Origin: Lamellibrachia satsuma
Taxonomy: Eukaryota > Annelida > Polychaeta > Sabellida > Siboglinidae
Direction of reading: 5' to 3'
NCBI GenBank assembly: GCA_033239005.1
Contig: BSQZ01000021.1
Span: forward strand, 6,855,501-6,919,500
DNA: 64,000 bases
The notes beneath the pieces are model-generated. The model did not search any database and was not told the origin of the DNA. It was given only the letters and a program-made list of their open reading frames with translations. Positions 35,551 through 47,740 of this stretch are shown one piece after another (position 1 is the first letter of the stretch; every line of letters begins with the position of its first letter). A program made the position numbers and the translations under genes.

Positions 35551-36085
35551 TCTTATAAAAGCATATCCAAAAGGGCATAACCTAAAATAGCACATATGAA
35601 AAAGGCACAAACTATAAAGGCACAACTGGGGTAAGGCAGGAAATTGCACATTTGAATATAAATTTGACTTGCAAAGAAATAAATGCTGAGAATCATAGAG
35701 AGCTCAAAAGTGTTTTCATTAAATTATATTTTAAATATTTTCAGTAACTTATATTTTGAATGTTTCATTAAATTGTACTTTTAATATTTAATTAAATTAG
35801 AATTTTTATTAGTTTAATGCACAACATGCATATAACCAGAGAGCTTTCATTATTTTGATGTGATTCATCTAAACAATTTCATGGACACATATTTCATGTG
35901 ATTAAACTACTGCTGTGATACTGCAAATGTTTCAGTTTTGTCAACATTTAGCTCTTTGTGAGTTACATTTTATATTCAGATGTGCCATTTTGTCCTAATA
36001 GTATGTGCCATTTTTATGTGCCTTTTTTGTATGTGTCATTTTAGGTTGTGCTTTTCCGGATGTACCTTTATGGTGGAACATCCTA
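35551..36085. mobile_element. TIR element (MITE-like) with empty-site paralogue
   Basis: The left arm (about 35,565-35,625: CATAACCTAAAATAGCACAT, AAAAAGGCACA) is the reverse complement of the right arm (about 36,005-36,065: TGTGCCTTTTTTGT-like, TCATTTTAGGTTGTG). The arms are about 60 bp, the interior is AT-rich and non-coding. The flanks (GGAAATAACTACCA and TCAACATACTGCAGACATAA) are continuous in the paralogous block at about 49,373-49,412, which lacks the element. Confidence 0.8.
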
Positions 36086-36377
36086 TCAACATACTGCAGA
36101 CATAATTGTCTCAAACTGGAATACACAGCCATGTCACACAAATAACATTATAGTTGTAATGTATGCTGGTAATTATTAAATGTTTATTACTGATCTGCAT
36201 TGTTCAATTAAAATAGTTTAGGTTGAATGATGTATAGATGTTCTACACCTGTACTCCCAATATCTAAAAACTTGGGTAAGATAAAGTTGTATATGTTATA
36301 TTTCCACACTTGTTTTACACAACATAGTCGTTATATGTTAGCTACTAGATTATAAAAACTAGATTTTTTTAACTGAC

Positions 36378-38121
36378 ATGTTTTCAACAAACTCAATTAT
36401 ATATAAGCAAAAATCACTACCACAATCAGCACTACTTGATGTTTTTGCTGAAGATGACCAGGACGACTCTAACTTCACTAGACCTTTCACCATGGGTGAA
36501 CTCCTACTTGGCATCAAAGTGATGAAACAGAACAAAGCTGCCGGACTTAACAACATCCCCTGTGAACAACTCAAACCTTTGGGTCCAGCAGCTCTTCAGA
36601 GGCTACTAGACATGTTCAACAACTCAAACACTTTGGACCAGTAGCTCTTCGGTGGCTACTAGACATGTTCAACAACTCAAACACTTTGGACCAGTAGCTC
36701 TTCGGTAGCTACTAGACATTTTCAACAACTCAAACACTTGGGACCAGAAGCTCTTCGGTGGCTACTATACATGTTCAACAACTCAAACACTTTGGACAAG
36801 TAGCTCTTCGGTGGCTACTATACATGTTCAACAACTCAAACACTTTGGACCAGTAGCTCTTCTGTGGCTACTAGACATGTTCAACAACTCAAACACTTTG
36901 GACCAGTAGCTCTTCGGAGGCTACTAGACATGTTCAACAACTCAAACACTTGGGACCAGTAGCTCTTCGGAGGCTACTAGACATGTTCAACAACTCAAAC
37001 ACTTGTGACCCGTAGCTCTTCGGTGGCTACTAGACATGTTCAACAACTCAAACACTTTGGACCAGTAGCTCTTCGGTGGCTACTAGACATGTTCAACAAC
37101 TAAAACACTTGGGACCAGTAGCTCTTCGGTGGCTACTAGACATGTTCAACAACTCAAACACTTGGGACCAGTAACTCTTCGGTGGCTACTAGACATGTTC
37201 AACAACTCAAACACTTGTGACCCGTAGCTCTTCGGTGGCTACTAGACATGTTCAACAACTCAAACACTTTGGACCAGTAGCTCTTTGGTGGTTACTATAC
37301 ATGTTCAACAACTCAAACACTTTGGACCAGTAGCTCTTCGGTGGCTACTAGACATGTTCAACAACTCAAACACTTTGGACCAGTAGCTCTTCGGTGGTTA
37401 CTATACATGTTCAACAACTCAAACACTTTGGACCAGTAACTCTTCGGTGGCTACTAGACATGTTCAACAACTCAAACACTTTGGACCAGTAGCTCTTCGG
37501 AGGCTACTATACATGTTCAACAACTCAAACACTTTGGACCAGTAGCTCTTCAGAGGCTACTAGACATGTTCAACAACTCAAACACTTGGGACCAGTAACT
37601 CTTCGGTGGCTACTAGACATGTTCAACAACTCAAACACTTGGGACCAGTAACTCTTCGGTGGTTACTAGACATGTTCAACAACTCAAACACTTTGGACCA
37701 GTAGCTCTTCGGTGGCTACTAGACATGTTCAACAACTCAAACACTTGGGACCAGTAGCTCTTCGGTGGTTACTATACATGTTCAACAACTCAAACACTTG
37801 TGACCCATAGCTCTTCGGTGGCTACTAGACATATTCAACAACGTCTTGAGTACTAACAACATCCCAAAATTGTGGAGACAAGCTAGAATAGTGGCTATGC
37901 TGAAGCCTGGAAATGTGCCTGCCAAGTCCAAGAGCTTCCGACACATCTCCCTGCTTTGCCACACGTACAAACCATTCGAGAGACTCATTCTAAATCGTCT
38001 GGCCCCCTTTTTGGATCAGCATCTCATTCCCGAGCAAGCAGGTTTCAGACCTAGAAAATCTGGTATAAGCCAGCTCATGAATCTTGATCAATTTATTGAG
38101 GATGGATATGCGAACGGATAA
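36378..38121 (+). mobile_element. LINE RT fragment interrupted by a minisatellite
   Basis: The first part (36,378-36,644) reads P-F-T-M-G-E-L-L-L-G-I-K-V-M-K and N-K-A-A-G-L-N-N-I-P, then L-G-P-A-A-L-Q-R-L-L-D-M-F-N-N. The second part (37,846-38,121) continues N-I-P-K-L-W-R-Q-A-R-I-V-A-M-L-K-P-G, then I-S-L-L-C-H-T-Y-K and L-I-P-E-Q-A-G-F-R-P. These are the N-terminal RT motifs of a Jockey/CR1-group LINE in the expected order, separated by 1.2 kb of tandem repeat. The catalytic Y/F-x-D-D part is absent. Confidence 0.85.
36610..37838 (+). repeat. 53-bp minisatellite, about 23 copies
   Basis: The unit (core CTACTAGACATGTTCAACAA, then CTCAAACACTTTGGACCAGT and AGCTCTTCGGTGG) derives from the LINE RT codons around L-G-P-A-A-L-Q-R-L-L-D-M-F-N-N at 36,578-36,625. 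Copies vary by a few bases (TTTGGACC/TTGGGACC/TTGTGACC; CTAGAC/CTATAC). Because 53 is not a multiple of three, the reading frame shifts with each unit. Confidence 0.95.
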
Positions 38122-39440
38122 ATAACTGGTGCTGTGTTTGCTTTTCATTTAATTTAACATGATAATTGTCGGATGCAATTTGACGTCACTACCCTAATTA
38201 TGACCAATGAGCATGCGTCTGTGTCGGTCGTCATTGCCCATGATACCAACCTCCATCAAGCTTTGCCTTAGCAACAATGCTTACATATTGAGAAATGCAG
38301 TAACAGAGTTTGAAAACTTATTCCATGCTATTTTGTGTACTACAAACCTACAAACACGATGTATACATACCAGATATATGTAATGTAATTGATGTTATTT
38401 TGTGTCAGATATTCCGTTTTGTCAATTCCATTTCCAGTCAATCCCAAAAAAACAATTCCAATGTCAGGTTTGCTATAAAAAACTTTGAAAATGGCATAAA
38501 GCCATTTGATATGTATTTCTGCTGCAACACCTCTCTTGGAATTTTGTTAACCAGACATTTTGGACAGCCCTGGACAGTTGGGTCATTAATCTGAGTTTTG
38601 AACAGTTTCCCCTGTTTATATCAGTTGTGGTATCATTTGTATTTCATAAAATTTACTGTAAACTTTGAGTTTTCAACAGAGTTTGAAATCACCAACATGT
38701 ATTCTCCATAGGGAAATAAACCTTGTCCACTGAGAAAGAAAATTAGACAAGGCCTGAATGGTCTGACTTTGGTTTTACTGTCTGTTACAGTAACTTAGTA
38801 TTTGTTTTGATGCAAATGTTTGATTATATTGTTCTTGGTCACAATGTTTCAATAACAGAGTAGACAGTGTCTATGCTGTAATGTTGACAGCTTCCTGCGT
38901 GTTATCAGATTCAAGGTGACATACTAATAACAGACAAATATGATTTTAATGGTAAATTTAAGGGGTAACAATTAACAGTATTAAGTCAATAATTCCAACA
39001 AAATTAATTCCAATAAAAAAATCAATTCCAATTCCAACTGACTTTCGAAAATCTATTCCAATTCTGGAATTGAAATTGAGGGTCAATTCCAATTCCGGAA
39101 TGGAATTGACCCCATCCGTGTGTTGCATACTCTGTTTGCTTGTACCATAGTCTGCTGTATTTGTGGTCATGTGACTGCCTGTGACATGCCTTACAGACAG
39201 ATAGTTTGGACAAGTCCAGAGAGCCTAGGCGGCTTCGTATGTCATGGAGAGATCTCCACCCCATTTGGTACTAACAGAATGACAATTTCTCTCAATAGAG
39301 ACAACTAGAATAGACCCTCGGCTAAATCACAGATTGGATCGTATTTTTTAGTGGGAATTCCTTGTATGTACACTTTTAGGTATGATGTGTAATATAATAA
39401 AACTATATAATAAACATACATACAAAACTCACAAAATGCT
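38122..39440. other. Intron, unassigned, with AATTCC-rich patch
   Basis: No gene. 38,985-39,110 is composed of AATTCCAATTCC words and ends GGAATTGACCCCATCC, resembling the AATTC-rich TIR family at 56,986-57,972. 38,170-38,290 is GC-richer and unassigned. Confidence 0.45.
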
Positions 39441-39990
39441 AAGCAAAATTTGCTATCTTAAACTGCACATGGGGTCTGAGCCAGGTCTGTATCACAGTAC
39501 TTTATACGTAAGTATGCTTTTTGAAGTATATACTGGTAATTAAGAACATTTGTGAAAAATCAAAAGTACTACTACTTGTACTTTTAAAGTACTTTTTAAT
39601 GTATTTTAACATACTTTTTAACATACTTTTTAACATACTTTTAACATACTTTTTAACAAATTTGTTAACTTTTTAACATACTATTTAACATGCTTTTTAA
39701 AGTATTTCTTCAAGTAGTTCTTAAATCACTTCCAGTTCCATAGTACTTTTAAGTACTTTTTAAAGTACATTTCAGCATACCTTTTAAACTACATTTTAAA
39801 CTATCTTAAGTACTTTTTAAAGTAATTTTAATAACTGTTGATGAATAGTATGTTGAAGACTCAAAGTATACAGTGTACAAAGATCACTGAATACTGTTAA
39901 CACAAATAGCATACATTACTACAAAACTATTTGGCACGCATGTGAAATGGTATGTGTATTACTGTAATATGTGTAACTTTTTTGACCAGT
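39441..39990. repeat. AGTACTTT-rich element in a block paralogous to 52.25-52.65 kb
   Basis: CATGGGGTCTGAGCCAGG marks the start here and at 52,310. It is followed by repeated AGTACTTTT / AACATACTTTTT words to about 39,830, then by TAACTGTTGATGAATAGTAT, which also recurs at 52,448. Confidence 0.7.
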
Positions 39991-40858
39991 TGTCTGTATC
40001 TACCTACTTCATACCTTTTGTACCGAGTATGTTTTTCTGGGTTTGATCATTTATGCTTGGATATTAAAGACATATTTACCATAATTTATGAGTGTCACTA
40101 GTTGATAATTAGTTTAGAGCATTTTAAAGTAGTGATTTAAAGGTGGCCAACGTAACCGAATGCATGGGGCTACTTTGGCTACTTTTGCAAATTAGCTTGC
40201 TTCTAAACTCTGAATTTTTCAAGCATATGTGATAGCACAATCTTGAATAGCTTCCAATAATAGATGACTATGAACTGCATCTCAAAAGCCAACATATAAT
40301 AAAAAATCATGCTTGCCGCATAGTAAATGATAAACTTTGTTAAGTCAAATAATAACAGCTCCCATCAACCTTATAATGAAAATCCGTTGGGCTGCATACT
40401 TAGAAGGTCATTTAAAACCACGTAATAAGCATAATATGCATGTTACATTTGCATTATAACTTAACATTATTTGTTAAAAAAATGTTATGTTTACTCATTA
40501 CAATGTGAACAAGACCGAACACTCAAACATTTATAAAAAAATCATATCTTTGACATAAAGGTTTCAAGAATAGCGCTTACGAAAAATCGTGAAGTCCTAA
40601 GACATGTTTTCTCTGGCATATTTACAGAAAACTCAAGTTATAAAATGTGCGTTTTTTTTGCATATACAGACCCGTGGTCAGGTGCCTGAGTTTACAATAT
40701 TGTTTGTCTTCACGTTGAGAAATTTTATCATATAGCTTCTCTATTGAGTGTCTTGGAAAGACAATTGGCACAGATGGAAAATAAAACTAGTCAGCAGTTA
40801 TCGTTCTAGCTGCGAATTTCTGTTCAACTGTTTCTGTTCATAGTGTCCAGTTTAGCTT
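39991..40858. other. Intron, unassigned
   Basis: AT-rich; no recognised feature. It may include the 5' flank of the hAT element, but no terminal inverted repeat was found. Confidence 0.4.
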
Positions 40859-41800
40859 GTGTATAAAATCACTCTACATTTTAAATGTTTTGTGATATTC
40901 TACAAAGCAACGTCAGTCCTTCATCAAGAGTGGATGCAAGCAACCACAGTGCATAGTATGCAACAAGGTGATGATATGGAGAAGAAGCTCAACTCCATGC
41001 TTCTGTCAAACACCATCAGCGAATATCAGGATGACATCAAAGAACAAGTGGTAGCTGAAATATGGGGGGCTCCTCCGTTTGTAATTCAGCTGGCTCGTGT
41101 AGTCATGTTTTCGCGTTATATTCAAGACAGGGACTTCAAGGAAGAGATCTTGTTCTGCCATGCTTTGGAATCCAGTACGAAGGAAGTGGACATCTTCCGG
41201 GAGGTCTCCAATTTTTTGGAAGCCAAAGGATTGTCATTGGACAATGTTGGACATGGCAATCGTTCGGGATTCCAGGCCCAAGTGAAGGAAAACTACACAA
41301 TGTTTCAACACCTAAGCACGGCGCTTCAGGGTGAAGAAAGAGAACACGGAAACATGTGCAACTTGTGCAGGTGCACCTATCTTGCATGCGGAAGGAGTTT
41401 GAGACATACTTCCTGGATCTGAGTGCGCTTGATATGAAACTACTCTGGAATCCATCCAACATGGAGGTGTGAGCTCTTGAAGATGGGGTGCCAAAGGATT
41501 TTTTGAAGTTGATGAATGACTCTACTGCACGTGATGCATACAAAGCTCTCCCCCTGACTAAGTTCTGGGCAACGATGAAGGAATCGTATCCATTTGTGGC
41601 TGATGTGCATGTGAGGGCATTGCTGATTTTCCCTCCACTTATCTATGTGAACAAGGTTTCTCAGCGGTGTTCTGTTGGAAGACCAAATTGTGTGTCAGAC
41701 TCTGCGTGAAGGATCACCAACGGGTGTCCTTGTTGAAAACGGTTCCACGAACCGAGGCACTGGTTTTGACCAGGCAAGCACAACCCTCACATTGAGGTAG
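40859..41800 (+). pseudogene. hAT transposase pseudogene, ZBED5-like
   Basis: The first part carries K-L-N-S-M-L-L-S-N-T-I-S-E-Y-Q-D-D-I-K-E-Q and S-R-Y-I-Q-D-R-D-F-K-E-E-I-L-F-C, typical of hAT transposases related to ZBED5/SCAND3-type proteins. The second part, after frameshifts near 41,350-41,470, carries F-L-K-L-M-N-D-S-T-A-R-D-A-Y and L-P-L-T-K-F-W-A-T-M-K, the C-terminal dimerisation region. The N-terminal zinc finger and the central part between the two blocks are missing. In-frame stops (about 41,420, 41,470) make it non-functional. Confidence 0.82.
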
Positions 41801-41989
41801 TTTATGACCTTACTTCAATCCGGGGTAGGAATTACACTGCTAAACTTTTGTTTATCATGTTAATAAAATGTGTGTCACTGCACTGATTGTTGAATGTTGT
41901 TTAATTTATAATCTTATATTTGTATAACTATGATGGGGGTACCCCGCTGAACATTAAGTTAAGCAATATGTCACATTTTGGAGGAGAGT

Positions 41990-42515
41990 AGAAGGCATTA
42001 TGTGGGACAGAAAACTGAAGAAACAACTAAAAGGAAAAGTGTGCGTGGTACCAGCCTGTATATACGGGTTGGGGACACGGGCACTGACAGAGAGACAGGA
42101 GAAGATGCAGATAGCAGAAAACAACTGGGTCCATAGAATATGCAAACTAACCCAAGAAGATAGAAGGAAGATGAAGGAATTGAGAGAAGAGATTGGCATG
42201 AAAAAACACCTAAAGATGAAAGTAGCCGGAAGCAGAATGAGATGGGCAGAACATGTGCAAAAAATGAGCGAAGACAGACTGTCAAAAAGAGCATGCAAAG
42301 CAGAAGAGGGTGGCAGAAGGAAAAGCGGAAGACCAAAGCTGTGATGGAGAGACTGTGTCAAATGATATCTTGAAAGGGCACGTACGAACAGCCAAGAGTG
42401 GACGACCACCGCAGAAGACAGATGGAAATGGAGAACATTAACAATGAAAGTAGAAGAACCATTCAAGTGACTTGGTCCCCACCCCGCAAGGGAACAAGGG
42501 GAAGAAGAAGAATAT
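41990..42515 (+). mobile_element. RTE-like LINE C-terminal fragment
   Basis: The frame shows A-C-I-Y-G-L-G-T-R-A-L-T-E-R-Q, N-N-W-V-H-R-I-C-K-L, M-R-W-A-E-H-V-Q-K-M and K-S-G-R-P-K-L, then W-R-D-C-V-K after a stop. This is the standard C-terminal region of RTE-type ORFs. It ends near GAAGAAGAAGAA. Confidence 0.82.
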
Positions 42516-43380
42516 GTCACATTTAATCAGCGTGTAATGCAAATTATGACCAATACACTGCAAGCATGAAGTTATTATTGCAAAGAAATCCTAATAAAAC
42601 AATATTTTGCAAAAGGGTAAAAAAACTAATGCAAGCATACCAGTTCTCATGTCCTGCCTTAGCCCAAGAATGGCCTGTTTCGAATAAAGCTGCCTGATAC
42701 CAAGTTATAGTGATTATTCCCCAGCTTTGGTGCTTATTGTATTGTCTCCAGTGAAACATTGACTGCCTCACCCTTTGTCCCACTTTTGGCGCACTGCTGT
42801 AGGCAGGGCAGTGGACACACACTGTACCAAAAAAGACAGAGATTAATGCAGTGGTCAGGTTACAAAACTGTATTGAAAGTTTTTATTCAGGCTTCGATTT
42901 TCCTAGGAATTCAACACTCCTTGTTTCGTGTGACTCCCTACTTTAGAAGATGATAAGACCAGCATTAAAGTGGCCAATTTAAACCATCCATCAGTTACAA
43001 TGCGCATTACCCTGCTATCTTTAATTGGCTCCTGACTGTACCAAGCAGTCATACTCGCATCTGCTTGTTTGAAAATATCAGTGAGCAAGGCATACATCAT
43101 AGCCGCAGACATCTAAGATTACGGGACATGAAGTTGATACAACAGTGGCGCCATGTTGTGGACTAGGTTGTTGAAAAAGAAAGGACTCCCAAATTCGTGG
43201 ACTTCCAGATATGAGCAGATTGGGAGTCCAATGAGTCCACTGGACTCCCACCAATTCCCCATGAAAATCAGTGCCTGGTATTAATCAAATGGCTTTATTC
43301 TCAGTCGAGATATACGTTTGTGATTTGAACTATGAAAGAGGTACAAGAGGAGAAATATATGATTGTAAATAACAACACCA
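42516..43380. other. Intron, unassigned
   Basis: No gene or known repeat recognised. Confidence 0.4.
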
Positions 43381-43382
43381 GT

Positions 43383-43575
<193 letters not shown>

Positions 43576-43606
43576 CTAATGACATGATAAGCCCATCGAG
43601 ACTTAC

Positions 43607-43882
43607 TTGTGTAAATCTTGTCCTCGACAGGGTCACTGTTCTGACCTCCATTATCGATGTCTCCAATCACAGACATCACAACAACAGTGTACTCTGTGCC
43701 AGCTGTTAAATCGTTGAATGTTTTCGTTGTTCCACTGACACCAGGAGTTGTTTCTTTCGTTGTTGTACCTTCCTTCAGTGTGATTGTATATGTTGTACCA
43801 CCACCAGTAGTGGGGGCATCCCAGGTAGCTGTGAGTGAGTCCACGGTTGTTGTCGCTTGAAGGTTGGTAGCTGCATTCGGCT
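43607..43882 (-). CDS. FN3 domain exon, type II
   Basis: 276 bp, phase 1-1, acceptor CAG at 43,883-43,885, donor GTAAGT at 43,601-43,606. It encodes P-N-A-A-T-N-L-Q-A-T-T-T, S-L-T-A-T-W-D-A-P-T-T-G-G-G-T, Y-T-I-T-L-K-E, then L-T-A-G-T-E-Y-T-V-V-V-M-S and D-K-I-Y-T. It is the oldest-looking relative of the 54,401/55,779 pair, with F-N-D-L for F-N-S-L and V-E-D-K-I for V-E-G-K-F. Its donor is followed at once by the long CA run described separately. Confidence 0.92.
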
Positions 43883-44640
43883 CTGAACAAAGACATCACA
43901 GAAACATGAACATATTTCCATACAACTCTGGCTAAACAAACAACAAATTAACAGGAGCAGTGCATTTTACACATATTCTGCTACACACATGTTGCTAACT
44001 TGCTACATTTATTTCTGCAATACTTTTGCTGTGAAATTGATTTTTGAAGCTGCCACTATTATAAAAGTCATTTAGCTAATCTTAAAGCGTTTCTTTGAAA
44101 CACATAATTTTAACAAACTTGATTACTGTAGTTATTTGAGTAGTTGCAGTCATGGATTATATTGCAATGAATTGGATAGAATTTGGTACTGAATAAAAAA
44201 TAACCCAGGAAATACATTTACCAATGTAAGTGATGTTAAGACAAATAAGAACAATAGAAATTATATTCTGACTAAAAATTAATAAATTCTCATAACTAAA
44301 ACAAAAAATGCACAACAGAAGCATGCTTGATTACAAACCCTATTGTAGTACATAGTACTCACAATCAATAAACCAGCTTTTCAAAGTGACAGAGTACAAA
44401 AATAGAACATAATGCAACCATCTACACTAAGAGGAATTCTAAGACACCAGGGAGAGATTTAAAGGTACTCCAAATATGGTGTATTAAGCACTTTAGTCAA
44501 TTCTTAATTGAATCTGAATTGAAAACAAAAAATAATTGGAACTGAATTGATAAAAATAAAAATATATTGAATTGGAATTAAAATTGAAACCTGCAAAGAG
44601 AGTTGAATTGAATGAACTGATCAATTTGTATAAAACAGTA
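43883..44640. repeat. Array intron block, paralogous to 54.7-55.3 and 56.05-56.7 kb
   Basis: TTTTTGAAGCTGCCACTATTA, ATAATTTTAACAAACTTGAT, TACATTTACCAATGTAAGTG and GACACCAGGGAGAGATT match, in the same order, the intron upstream of the two tandem exons. The last 130 bp (44,500-44,640) are AATTGAA-rich low-complexity sequence inserted into it. Confidence 0.8.
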
Positions 44641-44859
44641 TTTTTTCTATGTAAATTTACACATGTAAACATCAGAATATGTTACAATTTAGCCACTCTT
44701 AAGACTGACTTCCACTTAAAGTGACAGGTTGTGGTGAGCTTATGTTGAATCAATAGAGCTAGATTGTAGCACCTGCTCTAAGTAAACATGTACAATTGGT
44801 CTGCATGCAGCAACTCCATAATATCAGACTAAGCCAGATGGTACTCGCATAGTTCAGAT

Positions 44860-45800
44860 CGTACCTCGTGGACAGAATGAATGCGGTAAAGATACGGCAA
44901 GCAACATTGGCTCGTAGATTCACTCGACATGGTGTTCCACAGAGCTCAGTTCTTGGGCCGATGTTTTTCAACATACACTGTATACTGCTTGACTATTGCA
45001 TACATTTTCAAACAGCACCATATCCACTGCCCCATGGATGACACCCAACTCTATGCTGAGTGTCCGCCATCTAACCACACATATGCGCTACTGCATGTCG
45101 ATGAATGTGTGTGAGACTTAAGACGATGGCTGACCAAAAATCGACAATTCTATTGAATGAAACGAAAACAGATGCCATCGGTTTTTGTTCTTCCAGTCTA
45201 TATTTGCCTGGTGAGGTATTGAGCATTGATGCTTGCGGTACCACTGAAGTTGACTGTTCAGAACATCAGTGTTGTTCTGGACAACGGCTTAGACATGCTG
45301 GCTCAAGTGTCGAACGCTTGTCATGGCGCTTATTATAACTTGTTTCGCATCACCAAGTTATGCGCTAGCCTAACAACTGCTGCTTGCAAGAACCTGGTGC
45401 ACTAACTCATGACATCGTGACATCATTGAATATGGCAACGGGATCCTGTACGGCATCACTAACCATCTGATGCACCATCTGGAGATGGTCCAGTGCTCGG
45501 CAGCAAGAGTCGTGCTGCGAGTAAAGTGACGGTATCAACAAAACATTACTGCAGCACTACAGCATCTGCACTGGTTGCTGGTGAAGTGGCGCATCAAGTA
45601 TAAAATACTTGTTCTTGTGTTCCATGCCATTCATGACAGGATGCCGGCTCTGATCGCACCTTATGTGGTGCACCGCCATCTGCAATCCACCAACAGTGCA
45701 CTACTGACTGTGCTGCGTCACAACCTTGAGCGGTATGGCCGGCGTTAGTTCTCACACGGTGGGCTGACCCTCTGGAACAGATGACCTAGTTTATGCCTGT
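44860..45800 (+). mobile_element. LINE RT remnant (CR1/L2 group)
   Basis: R-H-G-V-P-Q-S-S-V-L-G-P-M-F-F (motif B), then M-D-D-T-Q-L-Y-A in place of A-D-D-T-Q-L (motif C), L-N-E-T-K-T-D-A-I-G-F-C, and after further frameshifts L-H-W-L-L-V-K-W-R-I-K-Y-K-I-L-V and L-E-R-Y-G-R. The motif order is right, but frames change repeatedly. The catalytic motif is altered. Confidence 0.75.
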
Positions 45801-45884
45801 GTGGCTGCATCTAATACAGGCACTTTGATCAGCGTAAAGTTTTGCAAGTTTTAATCCATTTACAGTATCTCAACTTTACATATG

Positions 45885-46770
45885 GTTCTACGAATGTTCA
45901 AGGACTGTGATGAACTGCGTGCTGAGGCAAGTTTCCATGCCTGTGAAATTGTGACTCACGTTATCCGGGTTCAACATCTACCGAAGAGACAGACAAGATG
46001 GCCACCCTCACAGGGGAATCGCTTGCTACGTCCGAAACACCATCGCTACTAAACATTGGACCGAAGTAAACCAACTCGACCTGGAAACACTGTGGCTAAT
46101 GATCCAAAGATGCCTCGGGATCATCAGCAAATAACAATTTGTACAGTGTACCTTCCAACAGGATCAGATGACTGGACGATGAACCACATTGACCAATAAT
46201 TGGATTACATACACTGGCACCATCTCTATGCAGGTATCATCTTAATGGGCAACTTCAACAAGATGAAGGATTCTCATTTGAAACGAAATCACAATCTGAA
46301 ACAAATCGTCGACTAACCAACAAGAGGAAATGCGATACTAGATAACATTTACACATACATCCCTGACTTATATGGCTGCCCTGTTATCAGTGCACCGATT
46401 GGCCTGTCAGACCACAAGGTGGTACAATGTACTCCTTCAATGTTTGTGAAATATACCGAATCAGTGATCACAAAGACGTCCTCATGCAGTCACAAACCCA
46501 GTGACCGAGCCCATTTTGCAGCAGCGCTCAGTCTCACCTCAAATGCTATTCCACTTACCAACCTGCGAACAACAACTGAACTTCTTCAATTCTAGCATCA
46601 GAACATTGCTGGACATGCATCTTCCAGAACGTGAAATCAGACGATGTTCTAGTAACAGACCCTGGATAGATGACAAGTTCCGCTATCTTATTAGCAGCCA
46701 CCAGAAAGCACTTCTTTCTAGAAACCAGCCTTCAGATTCAAGGATGCCTGCAAGCGTGATATGAAGGCGA
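45885..46770 (+). mobile_element. LINE APE-type endonuclease remnant
   Basis: I-Y-R-R-D-R-Q, L-E-T-L-W-L, M-G-N-F-N-K-M-K-D at about 46,244 (the catalytic Asp of G-D-F-N is Asn here), R-G-N-A-I-L-D, then I-G-L-S-D-H-K-V-V at 46,396-46,425 (the catalytic S-D-H motif). It continues with L-P-T-C-E-Q-Q-L and R-P-W-I-D-D-K-F. Several stops and frameshifts. It lies downstream of an RT fragment, the reverse of normal LINE order, so it is a separate insertion. Confidence 0.78.
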
Positions 46771-46795
46771 CGTCAGCCCCAAAGGCTGGGAAGCA

Positions 46796-47020
46796 GTGGC
46801 CGAAGACCACAATGCTTGGCATCAGGCAACACGTAGAGGCATTGAAAGGGTAGATGAAAAGAAACACCAGCATGTGGCTGAGAAGAGGATGCGGCGAAAA
46901 CAAAAAGCAGCACTACCACTACTGTCATCCTGTTTCGTCTGCTTTGGCTGTGGCAAGGATTGCCACTCAAGAATCGGCCTTCACAGCCACAGTGTACGCT
47001 GCCAAAATTTGACAAGTTGA
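46796..47020 (+). mobile_element. LINE C-terminal zinc-finger-like fragment
   Basis: A basic stretch (K-R-M-R-R-K-Q-K-A-A) is followed by C-F-G-C-G-K-D-C-H-S-R-I-G-L-H-S-H-S-V-R-C, a Cys2His2-like motif found at the C-terminus of some LINE-encoded polyproteins. It follows the endonuclease remnant without the RT in between. Confidence 0.6.
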
Positions 47021-47639
47021 CAACAGGGCACATCAGCAACGTCTCTTCGAGACTACGCTCTGCTTATTAGAATATGCGAACATGCAAAAACATAATCACA
47101 AGTTGCATCATCTACTGCCTCCAATCAGGGAACCTACACACTCAACCCGAAGTGATTGCAAGTACACTATGCCTCGATGCAGAACTGAAAGATTTAAGAA
47201 CTCTTTTATGTCGTATGGATTTTACCACTGGCAGTAGACCTGATCATGACTTTATTTTATTCTACAATCTTCTACTTTTTACTTGTAATTAATACAACAT
47301 CTAATTTTAACTTCTTTTCTGGTGTGCATGCAATTCAATCCAGTGCCCTACATTTAATACTCTCTCTTTCATTTATTTATACGCAATTAAATGCTTTTAA
47401 TTTAATACAAATTATATTATATTTATTTACATGCAATGTAATGTTTATAAATTAATACTGTATACTATATGTATATGTCATATTTATACTATATTTATTT
47501 ATATGCAATTTAATGCTCTATTAATTCATTGCCTTTTACTTTTTATCCCTTTTAATGTATAGAATTATATTGATCATATATGCCTACACATGTACTATTC
47601 AGCCTTTTTTAGCTGCAAATTGTAATAAAACTATTACAT
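47021..47639. other. AT-rich LINE-associated sequence
   Basis: No coding region recognised; 47,250-47,640 consists of T-rich and TTTAAT-rich sequence. Confidence 0.4.
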
Positions 47640-47740
47640 TATTTCGAACGTGCTGCCCGAAGAACTGCGGCTGATTGAGTGCATGGACACATTTAAAGCA
47701 CATCTTAAGACTCACTATTTTAAGCTTGCATTTAATACAA
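47640..47740 (+). mobile_element. LINE C-terminal scrap
   Basis: V-L-P-E-E-L-R-L-I-E-C-M-D-T-F-K-A-H-L-K-T-H fits the 'S-L-P-x-x-I-R...S-x-x-x-F-K...L-K-T' end of many LINE ORF2 proteins. Confidence 0.65.

Noticed and set aside
36610..37838. 53-bp repeats considered as a repeat-protein gene
   Set aside because: 53 is not a multiple of three, frames are broken by stops in each unit, and the array clearly interrupts a LINE RT domain.
41136..41543. 135-codon minus-strand open frame
   Set aside because: It is antisense to the hAT transposase pseudogene, whose plus-strand motifs are clear.
41954..42520. 188-codon minus-strand open frame, hydrophobic
   Set aside because: It is the antisense of a recognisable RTE-like LINE C-terminal region (K-S-G-R-P-K-L on the plus strand).
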